NCBI GenBank assembly: GCA_947685225.1
Contig: CANTUV010000035.1
Span: 7,509,501-7,573,500 of the forward strand
Direction: 5' to 3'
Source: Garcia nutans
Taxonomy: Eukaryota; Streptophyta; Magnoliopsida; Malpighiales; Euphorbiaceae
Length of the DNA: 64,000 nucleotides
The notes beneath the pieces were generated by a model. That model searched no databases, was not told where the DNA came from, and saw only the letters and a list, made by a program, of their open reading frames with translations. The position numbers and the translations under genes are program-made. Of this stretch, positions 11,093 to 23,857 are shown piece by piece. Numbering within the stretch: position 1 is the first letter of the stretch; each line of letters starts with the position of its first letter.

Positions 11093-14000
11093 TCACAAAT
11101 CATTGTGAAAAAAACTTGTAGTTGGAGGTCCTTCAAAACGAATGTAATCATACATTATTCCACGAAAAGGGCTTGTACTTCTTGGTTGTGTGAGATATAT
11201 TGTGTTGTTTCTTCTGTTAAGAAGTTTGCTTGGTACTTTAATGCTATAAAACCAATATAAACCATGTATTCCATGTCTTGCTATTGCGTTGTCTCTGCCT
11301 ATTAGCCCACTTGAAAAATGAGGTCTCTTCTTCTTTGGATCATTGAACCGAACCTTTCAAAAACACAATTTCATTTTTGTTTTAGATTTTATTAGCCAAA
11401 CATTGATAAACAATCCATTGAAAATTTCCTAAATCATTATCAAATATTAATTTTTTGAAGCTGGTTTTAGTTAGGAAAAGTATCGAATTAATTTAATATT
11501 TCACATACAAACCTGGATTTCTGAAGCAGAGGCTGACGCTAAGGCTACTTGAAGTGTGTAATCGCCAGTTTGGTTCACATTTTCAAGTTCAAATTTAATT
11601 TGCCATGTGGTTCCTCGATATGTTTGATTACCTATATTCCTGCTCAGTGAAAAAATTTAATTGAAACTGCATATATAATTAATTAATAAAGAGGCTGAAA
11701 TCAGAAAAAATTAAGACATATAAAAAATCAAGACCTGGGAACCTGAGCAAAAAACCAATCTTGGTGATAATTACTAATGCCGATCGTGTAAATAAGATCT
11801 TGGTTTGGATACAAATCAGTGTATCTTTCCCATAATCCATATTGCCTAAATCTGTTAATTAAAAAGTAATTAATAATGATCAAATTCAAAAATTAATTTG
11901 AATTGAAAAATTAGAAATTAATAATGAGAGGGTTCTAATTACTTGTCTGTTGGGTGATTAGTGTATAGTTTGTTCTCTAATGTTGGGTATGTATCTGGAA
12001 CAAAGAATTCAGCAGCAGTACGGTCAGGAATTCCAATTTCCCAAAGGGTCGGACCGTTTCTTGGTGGCTCATATACAAGGACTCCCAATTCCATTTCCCA
12101 ACCTGCAATACAAAGCATTATCAAATAACAAAAAAAAAAAGGGGCTGCGGAACTATTTTTCGTAGTCCCTTTTTCTTCTCTACTAGGGTTTTGTCTATAT
12201 CTTCTGATCTAGGACTGTTGTCAGCCGTCTGGCCGATGGTAATCCTAAATCTATATTTTTACTTATTTTTCTTCTGTTTTCTATATTTTCCTTATGGTTT
12301 GGAATAAAGTAACATGGGATCTTGCTTCTTTGAGACCTTTTGTGTCCTCATTCATGAAGGGCAATTTTTGGTTTCTAGATTCGGCTTTTTGGAGAGGTAA
12401 TCAACAAAAAACTTTAAGAGATCTCTCTATGGTGGCCCATGGTTTTAGAAAGATGATGAGCGGTAATAAACTACAAGGGGCTTTCTTTCAAGTTGTAGAA
12501 GTTCTCTATTCACCTCCCCTGTTTGGTTCCGTTGTTGAAGATTGAGGAAGTTGTCGCTCCAGTGTCTCATGCAACACCTTCAGATTGGCTTAATTAGCCT
12601 GCATGAAGGTTTCTTTAGGCTTCCTCTTTGGCCCCTATACAGGATGACAAATCCTGAGTTTCCCTCATTTGATTCTAAACCTGAGGATGTTTGTGATTTC
12701 GAACTATTTTATGCTTTCTTATTATTATTATTTTATTATGGTTTGTTTTCTAGCAGACTTGAAGAATTGATTTCTTGAAGACTTGAAGATATGCTTCTTT
12801 TTTCAGTTTTCGACATTCTTCTTCTTTATCCATGACCGCTGTTTGAGGGGTTGTTAGTTCTAAACTTTGTTTTCGCTTCTTTTATGGGGAAGAATGTTGT
12901 TGTACTTAATTTATTGTTGATGTTTAATGTGTATTTCTCTGTTTATTCAATGAAACTATCTATTTTATGATTAAAAAAACAAAAAAAAAAGTAAATTACA
13001 AATTTTTATATATACATATTAAAAAAAAATGTATTTTTGTTTCATTGATTAGTAAATTCTTTGAAGTAGCAAAATAACAATAATATTAATATTGATATTA
13101 AAAATATTAAGTCATAAATTTAAAAAATAATTTCTCCATTCAAAAAAAAAAAAACTTAAAACTTATATCATTTTATTTAATGCTAAAAATATTTTATTGC
13201 TTAGTTTTAAATTTTCTCAGATATTTTATTGCTTAGTTTTTTTTTTTAAAGTGAAAAGTGTGGAAGAAAACATTACCTGGGTGGACAGTGATATTAAGAT
13301 GATATTTCCAATCCCCAATAACACCAGGAACCGACGCATACAAATTATAAACTCCAGGTCGAACATTTTCAATTAAGAAATAACCTTCCTTGTTAGCTTG
13401 TGCCCAAAATTGATAACCCTAATAACAAGAATTAATATTAAACATTATTTTCTCAACCATTTAACTACAAATATTTACAAGTAATAATATACAAAAGTAT
13501 AAGTTTACAATAAATAGATAATATATTCTTGTTTGACCACCTTTCATACATAAAAGAAAATTTGTAACACTCACAAACATATCTATTTTTCAGACAAAAA
13601 ATTAAAAAAAAAGGAGAAGAAGAAGAAGAAGAAGAAGAAGGGATTAAAGTAAGGGAAAACCTTTGCTTCTCTTTGCCATGAGCCGACGTCTCCTGGCGAT
13701 GCCAAACCCACGTAAGCAAATCCAGCCCATGTTAACCTTTTATTAGCATACCTATAAATAATAATTAAAAAAAAATAATTTATATAAAATAAAAACTTGG
13801 ATTTACTTGAAAATATTTAATTTTTATAATATCAAAGTTGTTTTTCAAACCTGTCATGAACCAATAATTGACCTGAAACAGTTCCACGTTGATTTGGAGT
13901 GGGAAAATCCTCTGAATGGAGAAAATTGTAAGGCCAACTCTCCACTTCGGTTAACATCTAATAATAATAATAATATTATTGAATATGAAAGCTAATTACC

Positions 14001-17000
14001 TATAATTAAGCAATTAATTAATATCAAGATTTTAATTAATATAATAAATAATTAAATAATACCTGTTCTTTGGCATCTTCCCAAAGTAATAAGGGGTCCT
14101 CTTCTGCTGAAATTGAGTTAATATACGCATAAACAGGGCCAAATACCTTTTTCCATGCCTCTCCCTTTCGAAATTTTGTGTTTAAGTCCTTCCCAGCGTA
14201 ATGGGTACTAGTAAACATCTGCAATTTAACTTTAATTAATAATTATTAAGATTTTAATAATATATATTAAGATTTAAAAATTATTAATTAAATAAATATT
14301 TCTTACACCTTTCATTTTTTTAAGTGCTCTAAATATAAATTCTTACAAGCTAATAATATAAATTTCTAATATGATATATAATTAATGTTGAATTAATAAT
14401 AGATATTAGAAAATAGAAAAAGATTATTAGAATGTAATTTATTAAAAAAGTTTATTTAAGTTAAAAAAAGAAAGAAAAAAGACAACCATATGGTTAATTG
14501 AGACGTGATAAAATGTGATGGGCTTACATACCGAGAGCAGAGCAGGGCCTACATGAGAGGTGAGATCTTGTTTAAAAGGTCCACCTGCACGAAGCTCGTC
14601 ACTAGGAGTGATCATCCAGAATCCAATAGGTGGATCCTCAGATATCCAACCATGCACCCTATCATCTTTGTTCTCACTTGAATATTGGTACTTGTCATCA
14701 ACCTATGCAGTGCTCATTAATAATTCTCTTTATTCATAAAACATACTCAAATTATACATCGAAACACAGAGTGCAAAGATAATTATATATTCTTCTAAAT
14801 AATAAATTTAATATTGATTCCCCTTCTCATCAATAAAGATAATTATATATTTTTATGAATAATAAATTTAATATCAATTTCCCATTTCCGTATCAGTATT
14901 AAAAAAAGCATACTTTAATTAGTTTATTTAACATAGGAAGGAGGGAGTAGCAAATTTTGTAAATACCTCTCCTGTAAGCTGAGTATTGGCTGGGGAGGTT
15001 AAGCGAACAGCTTCAGGGTAAGCAAGACGCTGCCCACTGCGACAGTCATTAGGCGTTGGCATTATCCTTTGCCTATCATCTGATACTACCATCATTTTAA
15101 ACCTGATCATCATTCACTACACTACCCATTACTAGCTATTATTATTATTATTATTATTATATAAATTATTCTGTAAAGTATGGATGATATTAATTTTAGG
15201 TCGAACTAATTTGTAATTTAATAGCCAAATATTAAAGACTCAAATTTATTAGGGTGGATCCATACCATAATAAAGTTTTGGTTAACAACTTAAAAAAAAG
15301 GAAAAAAAATTAAGGGAGTATTTTTTTTACTTGTTATTTTGAAGTTTAAAAACAATTCTGATTTGGTCAATATCAACGTCCGGCCATCCTTCCAAGCGTT
15401 CTAATATAGTATACATGTAGATTCCTGAACTTCCACGCCTTAATATGTACCTGTATCATAATTATTAAAATCATTGTGAAATTATATTCAATTATAGTTC
15501 AGAATATTATGAAATTAATTTTACTGTAATAAATAATAGGAGTAATTTATCAATTAAGTCTCTTTTTTTTATTTTTAACATTACAATTTCCAATATATGA
15601 AAAAAAAGAGAAGTTCAGAAATTTACCTCTTGTCTACATTTAGAGGGGCTGTGTGGTTACCAATGGAAGCATTCCATGTTCTAGTGAATGAAACTTCCAC
15701 TTGGTTTTCGTCTTGCGTTATAATACTAAAATTTGTTCCTCTTAATCTGCAATTTTTTATATTTATTAGTTGCAAAAAAAATTCCAGTTTTCAATTTCTA
15801 AGAAATTTGTTAGTTGCATTGACATTTATTTGCATAGATAAGAATCTTCAATTTCAATTTCTTTCTCGGCCAATAGTTGATATATGATTTTATGTGGCAC
15901 CACTTAAAATTACGTGTACAGATTAAAATTTAAAAAAAAAAGAAAATTCATGTCTACATGCATGCAAAACTAAAGATTATTTCTCATATGAGTGTGGCAA
16001 AATGATATCTTTTTTTTTTCCGGTGCAATTATATGTGAAACTATCTGGAGTTTATGTGATCATTTCTTGATTAGAAAATGAAGATAAACATTTTAACGAA
16101 AATAAATAAAAATACGATGGAGATAAATTTAAATTTAAAAATATTAGTGTGTGTGTGTGAAATTAACTGGATAAAACAGTTTGATAATAATTACCTATCA
16201 TAGGATATACGAGTTCCAGGCTTGTTCCAAACAATATCCCAATACCTGGATTAAATTTTAATGTAAAATAATATTTAGTAATATGATAAAAAATCAATGA
16301 TAAATTTCATGTGTAATTATAAAAAAAAAAAAAAAGATAAGTGTAGTATTCAAGAATATTGGAACGTTTTATACAAAAATGAAATTACTGAATTAAATTC
16401 GAATTTTATTGAAAGCTTAATCAATTTAAGGAAAAAAAAAAAAGAAAGAAATATATACATACCCTCTATTACCTCCTCCATTTTGAGTTGCGAGTATGTC
16501 ATCCAATCCATTGTATTGAATATTGTAAATGTCACCAGCTGGATTTGACAAAGTAATTTGCAGAATCCCATTGTCTATGACTATCTGAAATATATATAGT
16601 ATTGAAATTTTTATAATTTAAGTTATTTAACATATCAATATGAAATTTTATTCTCGCAATTGTTTAAACTTAACAAGAGATTGTTAGACGAAAATAACAT
16701 TTATTAATTAATCAATATTATATTAAATACATAGCAAATATGTTTGTAAATTACTTTGTGACGGTTCTTCCAATATAGCTGAACTCTAGGAGGCAAGCTG
16801 CAGTTCTCACTTTCACTTGGCGAAATCTCCTTGCTGCCAATTTATTCATTGCAAATGTTATCTTTTATTATAGAAAATCTAAGGAATAATTCTTTTAGGC
16901 GGGCTTGTTTAATTTCATGAATAATACATACATTTATTTTTTCTTTTGAGTATTGATACTCATTAAACAACACTTATTCTAGGTAAAATTTAATTATAAA

Positions 17001-18669
17001 ATAGTAATTTAAAATAAAAGTAATTAGATTAATTTAAAAATAAATTGAATGAGAAAGAAGTTAGAGATTTTGATAAGACTGTGTTTAGTTATAATCACTA
17101 TTATACCAATTGATCCATAGGTCAATAATATTCATTTTTATCTATTTAATTTATTTTTAAATTTATTCATTTAACTCTATTTGAATCAATGATTTTTTAA
17201 GTTATTGGTAAGAAATTAATTAAAGATGTATTAATAGAAGCAGGAGTATAAATTGGCCAAATTAAGTTAAAATTGAGATTTGACATGTGATTTTCACTTT
17301 TCATATTCAAAATCAATTTGATTGGATATTTTTAAAAAACATTCAAGTGAAATAAATATAATATAATTGTAAAAAAACTTAAATTTTGAATAAAATTTTA
17401 AATTAAGTTCGAAATATCAAATTTTAGTATAAATTAAATTTAGTAAAAATGAAATTACTATTCAATTTTAAAATCTTACCTCAATTAAAATTAAATTTAT
17501 AAAATGAGATGATGAATTGTTAAGACAAATAAGTTAAATATCTTATTCATTTGAAAATGATAAGAATCTAAAAAAAATTAAGAATCAATTATGCATAATT
17601 ACTAACCATCAATATATAGCTTAGTAGTCAGAAATATATATTACTTTCGCTTAAATCTTAATTTAGAGTCATAGAAATCCCTCCTCCTCCTTATGCAATT
17701 TATCACCCGTGGCGGATCCAGAAACCAGAAAAATTGATAGTTGGAGTCTATATATTAAGCTTAAATATCAAAAATAAAGTAGTAATATATTTATATATAA
17801 ATATACCATAAACTAGAATTTAAATATATTTTTAAGATGATATAGATTGTAATTTTAATAAGTTTAGATTAATTGAATCTAAATTTTTTTTGTTAGGATC
17901 TATTTTTTTTTATTTGGGCTATTTTTTTATTGGGGTTCAATCTTTTTTTTTAGTTGGGTCCAATGATTAAATTTTACCATTTCTATTTTATTGTATTAAA
18001 ATTACTTAGAGTTTTGAAAAAACAAATTTAGTTGGGGTTCTTAGACTCCATAGGTAATATGGTGAATCCATCACGGATAATTATTATATCTTGTATTATT
18101 TGTGATAGATTAAGAGATTCTCTAAATGATAAGTTGTATTAATAATATTTATAGTCCAATTAAAAGAACAATTAAGATATATTTTTATATTTTAATTATC
18201 TTCTCCTAAGAATTTAAAATTTTAATTTTCGAAAGAATCTCAATAATTTAATTTACATTAAATGAAAATTCTATTAACATAATTTATCATATTGGGATGT
18301 CCAACGTCTTTGTCACATTTAAAATGGCAAGGATTAAATGATAGTCTCACCTAATAGCCACCATAAGCCATTTTCGAAAAATGATATTTGGATAGGTGAG
18401 TGTGAGGGGTGAAAAGTTGAAATATCTACTATTTTCCTTTTTTTTTAATTGTTAGTCTTTCAGAGTGTTTTGTTTCATGAGTACTATGAGAAAAACAAAT
18501 GAAGAATATATAAGGAAATAAAGTGAAAAAGTACGTACCTTGAAGAAGAAGAAGAAGAAGCAGTAAAGAAGAAGAAGAAGAAGAGCCAAATAACCATTGC
18601 CCGGCATCTAACAAGAGAGCATAGCTTTTGATCCATTTTCATAAATAAACAAAGACTCGCTGCTAACAA
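11093..18669 (-). CDS. Rhamnogalacturonate lyase (PL4), 16 exons
   Basis: Secreted enzyme expected to cleave the rhamnogalacturonan I backbone of pectin by beta-elimination in the cell wall. Sixteen GT-AG exons join in frame: 18669-18539, 16833-16755, 16584-16463, 16245-16195, 15746-15627, 15450-15331, 15102-14967, 14702-14532, 14218-14063, 13957-13851, 13751-13661, 13418-13277, 12102-11943, 11851-11735, 11639-11513, 11353-11093. This gives 685 residues from the ATG at 18636, or 696 from 18669. Order along the 685-residue form: a signal peptide rich in Phe then Ser (residues 14-33); an N-terminal lyase domain (about 48-300, with VQLYWKNR, DNGILQITLS, RGYWDIVWN, YPEAV and HGWI); an FnIII-like domain (about 378-464, GFAYVGLASPGDVGSWQRE); and a CBM-like domain (about 466-680, LVYEPPRNGPTLWEIGIPDR, YGLWERYTDLYP, GLIGRDNAIARHGIHGLY). 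Length and order match the plant family. No internal stop was found. Intron 1 holds a MITE remnant and intron 12 a retroposon. Confidence 0.93.
12141..12970 (+). mobile_element. Retroposon (LINE-like ends) inserted in lyase intron 12
   Basis: An insert of about 830 bp lies between lyase exons 13 and 12, in the opposite sense to the gene. It begins with GGGGCTGCGG, and its first 29 bases can fold into a hairpin (GGGGCTGCG pairing with CGTAGTCCC). It ends in an A-rich tail after TTTATTCAATGAAACT. The junctions share an AACAAAAAAAAAAG-like sequence, consistent with a target-site duplication. Two open frames on the plus strand (12294-12545 and 12542-12778) overlap but resemble no family I can name; no reverse transcriptase is present. 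It could be a 5' UTR plus 3' end of a deleted LINE, or a processed cDNA. Confidence 0.55.
17707..18076. mobile_element. MITE remnant in lyase intron 1 (hAT-like)
   Basis: The left end reads CCGTGGCGGATCCAG and the right end, reverse-complemented, reads CCGTGATGGATTCAC, so the termini match over 10-11 of 15 bases. The GGCGGATCCAG start is common in hAT-derived short elements of plants. The interior is AT-rich and non-coding, with repeated TTTGGGTC / TTGGGGTTC phrases. A clean 8-bp target duplication could not be established. Confidence 0.5.
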
Positions 18670-18842
18670 CAGCTACCATATAACTTCCTAAGTTTAATCA
18701 AACAACAATAATTAATTAACAGATTCTTAATATAATGTGCATTGAAGAGAAGAAAAAGAAGAGAATATCATGCCCTAACAATCAATATAAAATCTCAAAT
18801 AATTGTTTAAAAACTGTGCATACGCAATAACTCAAGAAGAGG

Positions 18843-18853
18843 CATATATATAG
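18843..18853 (-). promoter_or_regulatory. Probable TATA box of the lyase gene
   Basis: CTATATATATGCC on the minus strand lies about 180 bases before the first in-frame ATG (18669). It is the best TATA-like element in the upstream region and is preceded by an ordinary AT-rich flank. This is position and sequence only; no transcription start is known. Confidence 0.4.
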
Positions 18854-19374
18854 TGTGTTGTTGAACTGAATTGGAGGATAATTGTAATGTGGAATCTTTT
18901 AAAGCAAATTAAAGGGGTGATTGATTAGATGAAACTGTTGGTGAAAATGAAATTTATCAGTTACAAATGGGTTCATTTATTTCTCTCTTTTGGGTTTTGC
19001 AGGTTACATCTAGTGGATGGTACTTGCTACAATTTTGTAGGTGCAGTTCCTAAATCTAGATAGTGGTATATGCTCTGTGTTAGGTGTAATTATTATTATT
19101 ATTATAAGATTGAAAACAATTTTTTATGTATATGTAATTTTAAAACCACTTTATCACAAATTTTATAATGAAAGTTTAAATATCATATTTATATTTTCGC
19201 AAAGGTGTATATTAGTTTTTAAAAAAAATTTAGTTCAAATTTTGCATAAATTTTTGAAAAATCAAATTTCTGAGCTCTTCACTAATAGTAATCGGTTAAC
19301 TTTGTTAAAATAATTATTTTTATTTAAAAATAATAAATTAGTTTATTACTTATTTTATAACAATTAAATAAAAT
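18854..19374. other. Lyase upstream region and AT-rich spacer
   Basis: The lyase promoter should lie here. A frame at 19041-19313 (plus) has only biased AT-rich composition and no family resemblance. No further gene is seen. Confidence 0.35.
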
Positions 19375-20371
19375 AATCAATAAACCTAGAAAATTCAAAC
19401 AAAATCCACAAAATTCAACAATAAACAATAAACTCAGGAAACAAAACCAAAAATTCAAAAATTTCATTTAGAAACCCAAAAAATTCAAAAGGGGTGTCAA
19501 TCCTTTGAGAAGATTGGGCAATCAAGATTTTAAAATAAACAAAATCTATTCTATAATTTAAAAGAGAAGCAAAATCAGTACAGATTAATAATTATTTTAC
19601 TTTTCTTTTAATATTTTGCCATTTTCTATTTTGTTAATTACTATTTTATTTTAATTTACTATTTTATTTTTTAATATATTTACACTTTGTTGTTATGTGT
19701 TTTTTTTTAAATTTACATTTTTTAGATAATTTAATTATATGTTGCTGTTAAATATCAAATTTTACATATTCTACTTCTGAAAATTTTTCAATTTTACAAA
19801 TTGGAGAATATGTGATATTTTATATTAATTTTTACAGCAAATTATAACTTTTAAATTTTATTAACTTTAACAAAAAATTATATTTTGTATCTTTAATCAT
19901 ATTAAAAAATAAACTAACATTAATAAACTTAAAAATAGTAAGAAAATTGATAGGCTGCTCAAATTAGGTATGCTAAATAAAATTAATAATACACTATATG
20001 GAAAAATTTTTCTGAGAGCTTATAAAAATGATATTTAAAAAATTATAAAATAATTACACTATTTACTTATTTACACTCAATTGATGATATTTTATAATAA
20101 TTATACTAATGTTTTATTTATTTGATCAATTGATAATATTTTATTTTTAATTTATGATTTACTATTTCTTCTCTTTTTAAAAAATATTAATCACCTTTTA
20201 TATTATTTATAAAAAAACTAAAATATATATATTCTTGAAGCAACAAGAGAGTGTCATTCTAGTGATAATAGAAAATTAAAATTAATATTAAAAAACATAA
20301 AAAGAAAAATTATAATTTTTGGAAGATTAATTTATAGTTGGAAAAGTAAAAGAATTTAATTCTATCAAAAG
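19375..20371 (+). repeat. Degenerate interspersed repeat, left part of a split copy
   Basis: The phrases AATAAACCTAGAAAATTCAA, GAAACCCAAAAAATTCAAAA with GGGGTGTCAA, and GATAATAGAAAATTAAAATT are shared in the same order with the two tandem copies at 41506-42503. Between about 19545 and 20262 this copy has roughly 700 bp of extra AT-rich DNA. Homology stops at TCTATCAAAAG (20371) and resumes at about 40065 beyond the Gypsy element. The family is unknown. Confidence 0.6.
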
Positions 20372-22160
20372 TATGAGCACATCGAGGCATAAGGCTATGT
20401 ACGGATCAGGTTCGGTCACATTTGAGATAATCTTGAAATCGACCAAACCCGACCACTTAAGAAATATTTCAATCTGAACTCGACCGAGTAGAGCACCTTT
20501 TCAATCGACCCGTGTGTATTTTGGCATGGTCAAATTAAATCAGATGCATTCAGAGTGTATAAATAAAATAGTATAAAATAAAATTTTTGTAATAACCTGT
20601 TTAAAAAAATTAATTAAAATTTATTATTAATAATAATTATTAAAAAAATGTAATTAAAAAATTATTTATTTATAAAATAATTTAAAACAAATAGAAAAGA
20701 AAAGAAAGAAAAGAAAAGAAAAAGAAAGACAGAAAAGAGAGAAGAAAAGAGAAAAGTGAGAGAGGCTGAATGGAGAAATTTGAGGGACAGTGGCTTTTTT
20801 TTTTTTTTACAATTCACCATCGACCGCTATTCAACGACCGACAAGCGCTGGACCACCGCCTGTACCACCCGGATTCGAGTCGAACGCCGTCAAAATTACC
20901 TTCAACCGATGCCGGAGCAGCCGTTATGCGCTAGTCAAAGTTATTGCCGGCAAAATTTTTCGATCACTATTTCTGCCACTTTTCGATGATATTTTCTGGC
21001 GATCTGGATATTTTTGGAACCCTCATTTTATAAATTTTAATTTGACACATTATTTGCTAATTTAGGGTATGCATTTAGAATTTTGATTAATAGTAACCTA
21101 AAAATTAAATTAAATAAAAGAATTAAAATAATAATATATATAATTTATTTAGAATAATAATTATAATTATAATTAATTAAGAATTATAATTAATAAATTA
21201 AAATTTAATTAGAAAATTAATGAGTTAGATTAAATTTTATTAATTTGGTTAATTAGTAAAATTTTTATTTAATTTAGATTAATCATTTGTTAATAATAAA
21301 AAAATAATAATCATAGTTATTAATTAGTGATTAATATATATATGTTAGTATTATAAATTAATTAAGAATATATATGATCTCAAATATTATGGGGCTAAGT
21401 TAAAAAAAATAATTAAAAACAAAGTCTTAATTTGATTATATTAAAAAGAAATTAACAAAAATAATTAAATAGATAATTAATGATAAAATAATTAACATTT
21501 AATTACATAATATATGTTTAAATATTAACTTAAATTTTATTAGTTATTTACTGAGTTGATTAGAATTTTTAATTGATAGTGAATTAATTAAAATTATTTA
21601 TATTATAAATTGATTTAAACAAATAAATTATTAAAAAAAATATTAGTCATAGATATTAATTACTTAATGACTAGATAAATTAAGTAATTAGAATGAAATT
21701 TTAAATTTAAAATATAGTATGATTAAATTAATTAAATATTTAGGTTGTGACTATTTACTAATAAATTATAGAAATTTCTTATATTATATATATATATATA
21801 TATATATTTATAAATCAATAAATTGATAATTAATTATTTTAAAATTTTAGAATAATTAATATTTAAGAATTATAAATTGTTAATATAGTTGTTGATTTAT
21901 TGAATTAATGAATCATAATTAAAATAGAAATAAGTATGTGTATGTATATTAACTTAAATAAAAATTAATTAGGATTAAAATAAGTTAAAATTTAAAATTT
22001 ATGAATTTATTAAAAAAAATTCCAGAATAAATAAATTGAATTATAAAAAAAACATATATGTATGCATGTAATGATTAAAAGATCATAAATTAATAAATTG
22101 TTAATTTAGTTATATTAAATTTTACTAATAAACTTTTTTTTTGGCAAAAAGTATAAGATT

Positions 22161-22781
22161 TTATTGATAACGAATGTAGGAAGAGCCCATACAATCAGAT
22201 AATAAAATACATCTCAAAAAACGAGACAAAGAAAGAAAATCAGCAAAACAAAAGCTATTGTTGTGTAACCGACTGTGTAACGTAAAAAAGTGAGCGGCTT
22301 GATTAGCTTCTCGGTAGATATGACAGATGGAACTGTTAGAATTATACAGCATCTGTTTAGATTTGAATATTTGAGATGAAGGATGGAAATCATGTTGAGC
22401 AGTAAGGAGGCCGATGAGAGTACTCGAATCACTTTCAACTTGCATATTGGTGAAGCCCGCATCCAAGAACCATTGAAGACTCATATAAAGAGCTGACAAT
22501 TTTGCAGAGAGAGCATCGCGAGCTTGTAGAATGAAAGAAACGCCTCGTATGAACTGACCCGAAGGATCCCTGAGAACCGCACCTGCAGATGCTGAATGGG
22601 AAGTGAATGAAGCGTCAAAATTGAGTTTGAAGTACCCCGATTGAGGTCTGGTCCAGTAAACTAGCTTGGGCTTGAGGTTGACATTCCGGAAACCTTGAGG
22701 AAGCAGAGGAGAAAGAGCTAGAATTGGTTTCGCAAATGAGTCCTTAGAATGGGCAACACCCCAGCTGAGAACTGATCTCAA
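22161..22781 (-). pseudogene. LINE ORF2, C-terminal RNase H domain
   Basis: A plant-LINE RNase H fold: FKLNFDASF gives the first catalytic Asp, SAKLSALYMSLQWFLDAG covers the second acidic position (here Lys in place of the usual Glu at AEL/AEA), and VESDSSTLIGLL gives the third Asp. ICHIYREANQAAHF matches the usual V-REAN-AAH motif near the end. One likely catalytic Glu appears replaced. The RNase H addition is common in plant L1 clades. Confidence 0.8.
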
Positions 22782-22790
22782 AATAAAAAT

Positions 22791-23819
22791 TTAAACCTGC
22801 GGAAAATAAAAGCTTTCATCTCCCCAAATAATGCAGCAATATGCTAACCAAATGGCAAAAAGAATACATTGAGCAATCAATCTTCTAACACGACCCATAG
22901 CTGATTTGGGAGGAGAAAGAAGGAACCAGCTGATCAATTCTTGTCTCAAAGAGGTTTTAGTAGATAGATCAATCACCATGAAGGAACCAAAATAGGTCCA
23001 TAATTTGTGAATCTTATGGCAAAGATAAAAAAGGTGATCAATAGAGACTTCGGCTGCGTTACAGAAGGGACACACTGAAGCTAAATTGATTCCCATTCTT
23101 TGAAGACGAGCAGGTAGAAGAAGTGAATCATTGAGAATTCTCCATGACAAAATGGAGAATTTAGTAGGAATAACACTATCCCACAGCATCCCTGAGACAA
23201 AAGAATTTTGATTATGTCTACGAACTGTATCATAAGCTGAACCCAGAGTAAACACACCTGTGATACTGTTTTTCCAAGCAGCTGGCGTTTCATCTAATAA
23301 GAAAAGATCAGAGTAGCTCTTATAAGAATGACAAAGTTGTTTCCATATACAAGAGTCTGTTGGAAGAAAAGACATCGCCCCTTGCCGATGATATTTGCCT
23401 TTCATAAAAGATGCCCACAGCGAATCATTTTGCAAATAATTGAATAAAAGCTTACATGAAAAAGCATTTTGTAAATCAACAAGCGAACGCAATCCCAAAC
23501 CATTCTCAGCATAAGGACGACACAAGTTGCTATATTTTGACCAATGATATCTCTGAACAGGACCATTAGAATTCCAGAAGAAAGAGGCCATCTTAGATTC
23601 AATGGCTCCAATGGCAGCTTTGGGGAGAAGTATGGCTCCCATCATGTGCAAGGGGATTGCACTAAGAACATGTTTAATGAGGAGAAGGCGGCCACCAGAG
23701 GATAAAAGCTTTTTAGTCCAACCCTGCAATTTTTTATCAATCTTGCCCAACAGATCTTGGCAATAAGAAAGTCTATTAATACCCTGATATATGGGTTCTC
23801 CCAAGTATATGAAAGGCAA
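22791..23819 (-). pseudogene. LINE ORF2, thumb and zf-RVT part
   Basis: Starts at PFIYLGEPIYQG, the conserved block after the LINE RT domain, followed by KLQGWTKKLLSSGGR, NGLGLRSL and the zinc-binding region CPFCNAAEVSIDHLFYLC. That region keeps Cys-X2-Cys ... His-X4-Cys spacing. A stop at about 22791 separates it from the RNase H frame. Together with the neighbouring frames it accounts for nearly all of ORF2. Confidence 0.88.
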
Positions 23820-23857
23820 GTGCTTCCGCCGAATTTCTAAGAGATCTGTGAACTTTT

